From the NCBI GenBank assembly GCA_963850195.1, contig CAWKKD010000010.1, positions 62,001-126,000 on the forward strand: a stretch of 64,000 nucleotides of DNA, given 5' to 3'. Below the pieces are notes generated by a model, which saw only the letters and a program-made list of their open reading frames with translations, was not told the DNA's origin and searched no databases. Of the stretch, positions 58,152-64,000 are shown in pieces. Positions within the stretch are counted from its first letter, which is position 1, and the number at the start of each line of letters is the position of its first letter. The stretch is from Actinoallomurus sp963850195 (GTDB taxonomy: Bacteria; Actinomycetota; Actinomycetes; Streptosporangiales; Streptosporangiaceae). A program made the translations under genes and the position numbers.

Positions 58152-59006
58152 ATGACCGAGAATGGATTGGCCGGCCGGACCGCGCTCGTCACGGGCACCA
58201 ACAGCCCGATCGGCATCGGCGCGGCGATCGCACGCGCGCTGGCGGCCGAGGGCGTACGGGTCGGGCTGGGCGTGCGGCCGACGAGCGGCGCCGGCCCTGC
58301 GTGGCGGGACCTCGAGCCCGGCGCGGAGCGCTACGCGGCCGCGAACACCGCGGACGGGTCCGAGGTACGCGACGAGATCAGGGCCGCGTCCGGTCACGCG
58401 GAGATCTTCCCGGCCGACCTGTCCGACCCGGGGGAGTGCCGGCGGCTGTTCGACCGGGTGGAAGAGGCCCTCGGCCCGGTCGACATCCTGGTCAACAACG
58501 CCGCGTACAGCGTGCCGGACACGCTGCTGCCCGCCGACGGCACGAGCTTCTACCGCGACTCCGTGCCGCTGACCGCCGAGACGCTCGACGCGCACTACGC
58601 CGTCAACACCCGGGCGCCCGCGCTTCTCATGGCGGAGTTGCACCGGCGCCACCTCGACCGGGGTACGCGCTGGGGCCGGGTGGTCAACATCGGCACCGAC
58701 GGCGCGCCGGAGTTCCCGTCCGAGGTCTCCTACGGCGCGACCAAGTACGCCCTGGAGAGCCTGAGCCGCTCCGCCGCACGCGAACTGGGCCCCGCCGGGA
58801 TCACCGTCAACGTGGTCGCGCCCGGACCCGTGCAGACCGGCTGGATCACCGGCGACATGCTGCCGGGGATCCATCGCGACACGCCGCTCGGCCGCGCCGG
58901 CGCCCCCGAGGACGTCGCGGACGCCGTCGTCCTCCTCGCCTCCGAGCGGGCGCGGTGGCTGACCGGCCAGACCGTGTACGCCGGCGGCGGCCACCGGATG
59001 CACTGA
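58152..59006 (+). CDS. Short-chain dehydrogenase/reductase
   Basis: A 284-residue SDR with an atypical cofactor loop TGTNSPIGIGAAIARAL instead of TGxxxGIG. NNAAYSV holds the NNA motif, VVNIGTDG the catalytic Ser/Thr position, and SYGATKYALE the Tyr-x3-Lys pair; GRAGAPEDVADAVVLLAS and TGQTVYAGGGH close the fold. An insertion around LPADGTSFYRD precedes the substrate helix. The substrate is unknown. It is convergent with the glnH-like gene, with no gap. Confidence 0.92.
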   Translation: MTENGLAGRTALVTGTNSPIGIGAAIARALAAEGVRVGLGVRPTSGAGPAWRDLEPGAERYAAANTADGSEVRDEIRAASGHAEIFPADLSDPGECRRLFDRVEEALGPVDILVNNAAYSVPDTLLPADGTSFYRDSVPLTAETLDAHYAVNTRAPALLMAELHRRHLDRGTRWGRVVNIGTDGAPEFPSEVSYGATKYALESLSRSAARELGPAGITVNVVAPGPVQTGWITGDMLPGIHRDTPLGRAGAPEDVADAVVLLASERARWLTGQTVYAGGGHRMH

Positions 59007-59825
59007 TCAGCCGCAGCCCTCGAACTGGGGGACCGTGGTCGTCAGGTTCAGCCCGGTCTTGCCGAACCAGTGCTTGAGCAGCCGGCCCGCCGTGCCGTCC
59101 TGGTACATCTCGGTGATCGCCTTGTTGACGTCCTCGCAGCCGCCGACGTCCTCCTGGCGGATGCCGATGCCGTACCGCTCGTCGGAGAACGGCGCGTTGA
59201 CGAACCGCACCGACGGGCCCCGCTGGGCCGCGAACCCGGCCAGGATCAGGTCGTCGGTGGAGATGGCGTCGACCTGGCCGCCGGACAGCATGGTGAGGCA
59301 CTGGCCGTACGAGGGCGCCGGCACGAGGTCGGCGGGGACCTTGCGCTCCTCGGTGACGCGCTTCCAGGACACCGAGCCGGACACCTGGCACAGCCGGCGG
59401 CCGGCCAGGTCGCGGACGTTCTTGACCGCGCCGTCGCTCCGTCGGACCAGGGTGTCCTGGTGGGCCACGTAGTACGGCCCACCGAACCCGACCTTGGTCT
59501 TGCGCTCCGCGGTGATCGAGTAGCTCGCCACCACCAGGTCGACCTTGCCCTCGCGCAGGGCGTCCTCGCGTTCGCCCGAGGTGACCGCCTTGAACGTGAT
59601 GTGGTCCGCGTCGACGCCGAGCTTGCCGGCGACGTACGTGGCGACGTCGATGTCGAAGCCCTTGAACGTCCCGCCGGAGCGGAAGCCGAGGCCCGGCTGG
59701 TCCTTCGCGACGCCGATGACCAGGCTGTCCGCGCCGGAGACCGAGCTTCCGGAGCCGCTCGCCTGCGCGCAGGCGGTCAGGCCGGCGGTCACCGCAAGCG
59801 CGGCGACGATCGCACGTACTCGCAT
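59007..59825 (-). CDS. Glutamate/glutamine-binding lipoprotein (GlnH-like)
   Basis: A 272-residue periplasmic-type binding protein of the SBP family 3. The signal peptide ends in the lipobox LTAC (Cys about residue 18), so it is membrane anchored. The family motif GFDIDVATYVAGKLGV is near 55-70, and DLVVASYSITAERKTKVGFGGPYY in the first lobe contacts the amino acid. ATG 59825 has GAGGGAG upstream. There is no ABC permease or ATPase beside it; instead it follows a GlnX-like membrane protein, so a sensor role as in mycobacterial GlnH-GlnX-PknG signalling is likely. Confidence 0.88.
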   Translation of the reverse strand: MRVRAIVAALAVTAGLTACAQASGSGSSVSGADSLVIGVAKDQPGLGFRSGGTFKGFDIDVATYVAGKLGVDADHITFKAVTSGEREDALREGKVDLVVASYSITAERKTKVGFGGPYYVAHQDTLVRRSDGAVKNVRDLAGRRLCQVSGSVSWKRVTEERKVPADLVPAPSYGQCLTMLSGGQVDAISTDDLILAGFAAQRGPSVRFVNAPFSDERYGIGIRQEDVGGCEDVNKAITEMYQDGTAGRLLKHWFGKTGLNLTTTVPQFEGCG

Positions 59826-59848
59826 TACTCGCTCCCTCTGCCTCGGGC

Positions 59849-61300
59849 TCACCGGAACTCGACCAGCCGCGGGCGTACGCCGGCGATGACGAGGAGGACG
59901 ATGACGACGGCGGCGCCGGGCAGCAGCAGGTCCCAGTTGTTCAGGCCGTGGTCGCCGTCGCGGATGGCGCCCTCGAACGCCTGCTCGTGGATGTTCGTCA
60001 GGGACACCAGCGACGTGTCGTACCGCTCGTAGTCGCGGGAGCCCGTGCCCATCCGGGTGACGATCGCGTCGTGCCCGCCGGAGGCGGTCGCCGCACGCGC
60101 GCGCACGTCACGGTCGTCGTGCTGGACCTGCTGGTAGCCCGACAGGGTCGCGTCGACGGCGGCGCGCTGGCCGGGCAGCGTGACGTGGCCCGACTCGGCG
60201 CCGAAGAAGCCCATGAACCCGCTGTGCCGCGACAGGCTCGAGTCGAGCTGGCCGTAGTACGCGCCCAGGTTGCCGGCGGGCACGTAGACGATCTCCTGCG
60301 ACTTGTCGAGGTAGACCTGCTCGTACGTGTCGGCGCGGTCCGGGTCCAGCAGGAACCGGGTCTCGTCGGCGTTGGCGTTGTTGCTGATCGCGCGGGCCCG
60401 CGAGAGCGACAGGACCGAGTCGAAGCCGTCGTTCTTGGCCTTGCTCAGGTGCCCCGCCTCGGTCGACAGCAGGCCGACGGTGGCGATGACGAGGGCCAGC
60501 GTGCCGACGGTCGCCAGGGCCAGCAGCGGGTTGAGGAGCCGGCGGAAGTTGATCGCCAGGTACAGCTGCAGGCCGATCAGCAGGGCGATCAGCACCAGGC
60601 CGGTCAGCGCCACCCACACCCGCCCGTTCAGCACCGAGGCGTGCTTGCTCTCGTACGTCCGCCGGACCGTCGTACCGTTGTCGAGCGTCAGGTTGTACGC
60701 CTTGGGCAGCACGTCGAGCTTCATGATGTCGGCCGCCTGCCGGTAGACGGCGGTGACGGCGGGGCCGGGCCGTCCGGCGGCGTGGCTCTGCTGCTCGTCG
60801 AGGAGCACGGCCTGGCCGGCGAGGCGCTCGTAACGGCCGAGCGCGTCCAGCACCGACTGCGCGGTGCGCTGCTCGGCCGGGTCCTGCCCGGCGATCGTCG
60901 TGCCCTGCAGCAGCGCGCGGTTCGCCTCGGAGCGGCGCTCGTCGTAGCGCTTCAGCGCCTGGGCGCGTCCGTCGCCGAGGTTCTGCTCGCGGCCCACCAG
61001 CAGGACGCCGGCGAGCTGGGCGTCCATGTCGCTGAGCGCGTAGTACAGGTCGCCGGTGGCCACGACCTGTGGCCCGGCGCCGTGCCCGATGATCCGCAGG
61101 CCGTCACGCGCGTCCTGGACCGCCAGGGTCGCGACGGCGAACACGCCGGCGACCGCCAGGGCCACGACCGCGGCGATGGCGCGGACCCGGCCGGGTACGG
61201 ACCGGATCCTGATGACGCGCGTCGTGACCGCACGCAGGGCCGGCGGTACCGCCGGTCGTCGTGCGGGTGCTTGTGACGGCGTGGGCGCAGTGACGGTCAC
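59849..61300 (-). CDS. GlnX-like four-helix membrane sensor protein
   Basis: A 483-residue protein with four membrane helices: about 42-64, 226-248, 258-280 and 456-476. The two regions between helices 1-2 and 3-4 (each about 160-175 residues, helical, alanine- and arginine-rich) face outside, resembling four-helix chemoreceptor ligand domains. No cytoplasmic enzyme domain is present. In mycobacteria GlnX has this topology, receives GlnH bound to aspartate or glutamate, and controls PknG. The glnH-like gene starts 23 bp downstream, and the FHA gene ends 7 bp upstream, so all are one operon. Confidence 0.78.
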   Translation of the reverse strand: MTVTAPTPSQAPARRPAVPPALRAVTTRVIRIRSVPGRVRAIAAVVALAVAGVFAVATLAVQDARDGLRIIGHGAGPQVVATGDLYYALSDMDAQLAGVLLVGREQNLGDGRAQALKRYDERRSEANRALLQGTTIAGQDPAEQRTAQSVLDALGRYERLAGQAVLLDEQQSHAAGRPGPAVTAVYRQAADIMKLDVLPKAYNLTLDNGTTVRRTYESKHASVLNGRVWVALTGLVLIALLIGLQLYLAINFRRLLNPLLALATVGTLALVIATVGLLSTEAGHLSKAKNDGFDSVLSLSRARAISNNANADETRFLLDPDRADTYEQVYLDKSQEIVYVPAGNLGAYYGQLDSSLSRHSGFMGFFGAESGHVTLPGQRAAVDATLSGYQQVQHDDRDVRARAATASGGHDAIVTRMGTGSRDYERYDTSLVSLTNIHEQAFEGAIRDGDHGLNNWDLLLPGAAVVIVLLVIAGVRPRLVEFR

Positions 61301-61307
61301 CGCGGCC

Positions 61308-62084
61308 TCAACCCCTCTCCAGCCTGATGGTGGTCCAGACGCCGATGTGGATGCGGTCGCCGTCGTGCATCGGCACCTCGACGTTGACCGGAATGGGATC
61401 CTCGCCGCCGTTGACGGTGGTGCCGTTCGTCGATCCGGGATCGACGAGCGTCCAGGTGCCGTCGGGCTTCGCGAGCAGGACGGCGTGCGTGTGCGAGGCG
61501 CCCGGGTCCTCCGGGGCCTCGGCGAGGTCGATCTCGGGCACGATGCCCTGCGACGCGCTGCGCCGTCCGATCCGTACCTGTGGGCCGGAGAGCGCGACCC
61601 GGCGCTCCGGGCAGTACGGCGGGAACACGAACGACGGGCTCGAGGGATCCTCGCCGGACTCGCGGAGCACGGTCGCGTAGTAGTCGCGGTCCGCGGTGAT
61701 CACGGCCGTCCACGACGCCCCCGCGGGGCGCCGGACGCGGAACGGGCGCGTCGCGTCGGAGAACAGGGGCGCGTCCTCGGGCGGCGTCGACGGCGTCGGC
61801 GCGCTCACCGGGCCCGCGTCCGTCGCGGGCTGCGGGGAGATCCGCATCGGTCCGGTCGCGGGCGCGCGCTCGGCGCCGACCGCGAAGTCGTAACCGCACT
61901 CCTCGCAGAACCGGCCCAGCCGTGCCGCGCCACAGTCCGGGCAGCCGTCACCGGCGGGCGCGGCCCCAGGCGCCGGTGCGGGCACGGGAGACGGCGGGGC
62001 GGTCGGTGGCCCCGCCATGCGAGCGCCGCAGACGTCGCAGTAGTCGTCGGCACCGGAGGGGTGCCCGGCCGGACAGGTCGGCAT
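61308..62084 (-). CDS. FHA domain protein with two zinc ribbons
   Basis: A 258-residue cytoplasmic protein. Two Cys4 zinc ribbons open it (CPAGH...CDVCG near 4-20 and CPDCG...CEECG near 48-64), followed by a Pro-rich linker and a C-terminal FHA domain (about 165-250) with VRIGRRSAS, ASHTHAVLL, STNGTTVNG and DGDRIHIG. FHA domains bind phosphothreonine; the position usually SRxH reads SHTH here. It resembles regulatory substrates of Ser/Thr kinases such as GarA. The operon context (PP2C phosphatase, VWA, GlnX) fits a phospho-switch in amino-acid sensing. ATG 62084. Confidence 0.88.
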   Translation of the reverse strand: MPTCPAGHPSGADDYCDVCGARMAGPPTAPPSPVPAPAPGAAPAGDGCPDCGAARLGRFCEECGYDFAVGAERAPATGPMRISPQPATDAGPVSAPTPSTPPEDAPLFSDATRPFRVRRPAGASWTAVITADRDYYATVLRESGEDPSSPSFVFPPYCPERRVALSGPQVRIGRRSASQGIVPEIDLAEAPEDPGASHTHAVLLAKPDGTWTLVDPGSTNGTTVNGGEDPIPVNVEVPMHDGDRIHIGVWTTIRLERG

Positions 62085-62086
62085 CG

Positions 62087-63394
62087 TCAGGCTCCGCCCT
62101 TGCGGGTACGGACGGTCTTGCTCGAACGGGTGTCCAGCGACATCTCGTCGGCCTTCTCGACGTTCTTCTTCAGGCGTACGGTGCCGTTCGCGTGGTCATC
62201 GACGTCGACGACCTTGTCCAGCAGCGACGCGATCGCCTCGTTGCCGGACTCGTGCGCGAGCTTGACCGCGCGGCCGAGGCGCGCGGTCGCGGTGTCCAGG
62301 TCGCCGTCCTTGCGCGCCTGCAGGCCCTCCTGGATGGCGCCTGCGAGCTCGGCCTGCCCGGTGTAGTGGGCGACCCGCTGGTTGATCCGGGTGGACTGCG
62401 CCTCGTCGTCGGTCCACTCGGCCAGGACGTTGCCGGTGGCCAGCACCTGCTCGGTGCCGTCCCCGCCGGGCAGGACCAGCTTCACCCAGGCCGCCCGCAG
62501 CTCCTGGCCGACGGCACCGGGCGGCACCTCCACGCAGATGTGGTAGTCGCGGCTCTCCTCGCCCCAGGCACCGATCGGGTAGTCGCCGGCCCGTGGACCG
62601 GCCTCCCGGCGCATCGAGGTCAGATCCTCGACCGAGGGCAGTACCTGTTTGACGAACTTCAGCCGCGCGTTCTGCGGGATCCACACGCGCAGGAGTACGT
62701 CGGCGACGGCCTTGCCCATGGCCGCCTCGGTCATCGCGCGGAAGTCGGCCACCAGGTCGGTCGGCTGGGCCACGATGTCGACGCCGCCCAGCAGCGTCGA
62801 GGCCACCTTGCGCAGCTCGGCGACCTCCCAGTCGGTGCCGACGCCACGGCAGTCGCACACGAACTTGCCCGCGCAGGCGGCGAGCGTGGTGTCCAGGTGC
62901 TCGGGGCTCTCGTGCTGGTTCTTGCCGTCGGTCAGCAGGATCGCGTGCCGGATGTCGTCCTGGTGCGTGGCGAACAACCGGTCGGCCAGCTCCAGCCACG
63001 CCCCGATCGCCGTGCCGCCCGCCGCGCGTACGTTGTCCAGCGCGGCCTTGGCCTGCTGGCGGGTTGCGGAGTCCGCCGCGACCAGGCGCTCACCGCTCGG
63101 GTAGATCATCCGCGCGCGTGCCGACCCGGAGACCACCGCGAAGTGCACGCCGTCGCGCAGCGCGTCCACGGCGGTCTTGGCCGCCTTGATCGCGGACGTC
63201 ATCTTGGCGCTCGGGAAGTCCATCGACCCGGACGTGTCGATGATGATGACCTCGGCGGCGGACGTCGACCGAACGCCGCCGACCGCCGTGCCCCCGCTCG
63301 ACTCGACCGTGACGATCGCGTGGATGTCCCGGCCGCCGTCGGGCAGGTACTTGTTCTGGTCGATCTTCAGGGTGAAGTCCGGGTTGCCGCTCAT
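62087..63394 (-). CDS. VWA domain protein
   Basis: A 435-residue protein. The N-terminal 40 residues (KIDQNKYLPDGGRDIHAIVTV) form a beta strand region, followed by a von Willebrand A domain whose metal site begins IIDTSGSM (about 51-58), with threonine in AAGGTAIGAWL and aspartate in ILLTDGKN, so the MIDAS looks complete. Later regions are beta-rich and helical (VAELRKVAS, DGDLDTATARLGRAVKLAHE). There is no signal peptide. VWA proteins act as protein-assembly platforms. ATG 63394 overlaps the PP2C stop (ATGA). Only 2 bp separate it from the FHA gene. Confidence 0.9.
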   Translation of the reverse strand: MSGNPDFTLKIDQNKYLPDGGRDIHAIVTVESSGGTAVGGVRSTSAAEVIIIDTSGSMDFPSAKMTSAIKAAKTAVDALRDGVHFAVVSGSARARMIYPSGERLVAADSATRQQAKAALDNVRAAGGTAIGAWLELADRLFATHQDDIRHAILLTDGKNQHESPEHLDTTLAACAGKFVCDCRGVGTDWEVAELRKVASTLLGGVDIVAQPTDLVADFRAMTEAAMGKAVADVLLRVWIPQNARLKFVKQVLPSVEDLTSMRREAGPRAGDYPIGAWGEESRDYHICVEVPPGAVGQELRAAWVKLVLPGGDGTEQVLATGNVLAEWTDDEAQSTRINQRVAHYTGQAELAGAIQEGLQARKDGDLDTATARLGRAVKLAHESGNEAIASLLDKVVDVDDHANGTVRLKKNVEKADEMSLDTRSSKTVRTRKGGA

Positions 63395-64000
63395 TCGGCC
63401 TCCATCGTGAGGGGTACGGAAGGCGGGAAGGGCACGACCACGACCGTGATGTTGTCGCGGCCACCCGCGTCGAGGGCGAGACCGGTCAGCAACCGGGCGG
63501 CCGACAGCGGCTCCGTGGTGGCGCAGGGCGCGGCGCGCGCGAGGTCCTCGGCCTCCGGGTAGTAGTTCCACAGCCCGTCGCTGCACACGAGGACCACGCC
63601 GGGACCGTCGGGGGAGAAGGTCCGCACGTGCGGCTCGATCTCGCCGGCGTCCGAGCCCAGCCAGGCGGTGATGGCGTGCGCGTTCGGGTGGGAGTCGGCC
63701 TCGGCCCGGGTCAGTGCGCCCTGGGCGACCATCTCGGTCGCCCAGGAGTCATCCTCGGTGAGTCGGACCCCGCTGCCGTCCTCCGACAGCCAGTACGCGC
63801 GGCTGTCGCCGACCCAGCCCACGGTGACCGTACGGGAGTTGGCGAGGACCGAGACGTAGGTGCAGGAGGGCGGATCGGTCGACGGGATGTCACGCCCGGG
63901 GGCCGGCGTCCGTTGGGTCGTTCCTGAACCCTGGTCGCGTGCGGTGGCCGGTACGCCGTCCTTCGTGTCGAGCACGGCGACCGCACGCCCGGCGCGTACG
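63391..64000 (-). CDS. PP2C family serine/threonine phosphatase (5' end beyond window)
   Basis: About 200 C-terminal residues are visible; the gene continues past the right edge, because the frame stays open upstream. Metal and fold motifs seen: VTVGWVGDSRAYWL, VLVCSDGLWNYY and GGRDNITVVVV, so the catalytic domain is intact at this end. It would remove phosphate from Ser/Thr on proteins such as the FHA protein downstream. It is coupled to the VWA gene by a 4-bp overlap. A PknG-type kinase gene just beyond the window is expected but not visible. Confidence 0.92.
   Translation of the reverse strand, partial: VRAGRAVAVLDTKDGVPATARDQGSGTTQRTPAPGRDIPSTDPPSCTYVSVLANSRTVTVGWVGDSRAYWLSEDGSGVRLTEDDSWATEMVAQGALTRAEADSHPNAHAITAWLGSDAGEIEPHVRTFSPDGPGVVLVCSDGLWNYYPEAEDLARAAPCATTEPLSAARLLTGLALDAGGRDNITVVVVPFPPSVPLTMEAE

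Overview
The window is very GC-rich, uses many GTG (and some TTG) starts, packs genes tightly with many 4-bp ATGA/GTGA overlaps, and carries actinomycete-typical families: DUF574 methyltransferases, long-form ArsR regulators, an AfsR-like STAND/TPR protein, PaaX, a GlnH/GlnX-type signalling cluster and CATRA genes. It is most simply read as chromosomal DNA of a filamentous actinomycete (Streptomyces, Thermomonosporaceae or Streptosporangiales range; the genus cannot be fixed from this). No rRNA, tRNA, CRISPR array, transposase or phage gene was seen.

Layout. 1-840: FMN reductase divergent from a MarR regulator with two operator-like repeats between them. 868-4783: xylose catabolism (xylB, xylA) divergent from a ROK repressor. 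4900-5946: two tandem secreted proteins of unknown function with lower GC. 6056-10148: VOC protein, a MITE-like inverted-repeat element, a DUF1206 membrane protein, an HpcH/HpaI aldolase coupled to PaaX, and an amidohydrolase. 10150-11715: two tandem DUF574 methyltransferases. 11792-16323: boxC-boxB-benzoate-CoA ligase operon (aerobic benzoyl-CoA epoxide pathway, no boxA in view), with an HTH-less WYL protein divergent from it. 17306-22281: ArsR regulator, then a coupled operon of APH-fold kinase, acyl-CoA dehydrogenase and acyl-CoA ligase, divergent from a TetR. 23101-24273: small Cys/His protein and an ADP-ribosylglycohydrolase around a palindromic repeat. 24306-30356: MFS carrier, TetR and two related acyl-CoA ligases flanking a small P-loop kinase. 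30415-37150: hairpin-rich leader, STAND/TPR protein, HrpB helicase, and a DUF485/acetate-symporter pair. 37266-39750: FAD monooxygenase, a frameshifted sigma-factor remnant, and a tyrosine phosphatase. 39743-44807: two-component system coupled to a DrrAB-like ABC exporter, divergent from TetR/SDR. 44981-50981: lipoprotein, Bcr-type MFS, a truncated FAD-oxidoreductase fragment leading into a Rieske oxygenase, a DHA2 exporter with its TetR, and a NUDIX protein. 51070-55552: a three-gene CATRA-type predicted conflict (immunity) system. 55549-59006: oxidoreductase, peroxiredoxin, secreted esterase and SDR. 59007-64000 (running off the edge): PP2C phosphatase, VWA, FHA/zinc-ribbon, GlnX-like and GlnH-like genes.

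Main points of interest. The CATRA locus (caspase-fold CHAT protease with helical repeats, small CATASP-like protein, four-TM CATRA protein) is the best candidate for a poorly characterised biological system. The GlnH/GlnX/FHA/VWA/PP2C operon resembles the amino-acid sensing arm of mycobacterial PknG signalling. Two gene remnants (a sigma-factor C-terminus and an FAD-oxidoreductase N-terminus) and a palindromic repeat whose TAG ends supply stop codons of neighbouring genes are visible directly in the bases. All family assignments are from reading protein motifs by eye, without database searches.
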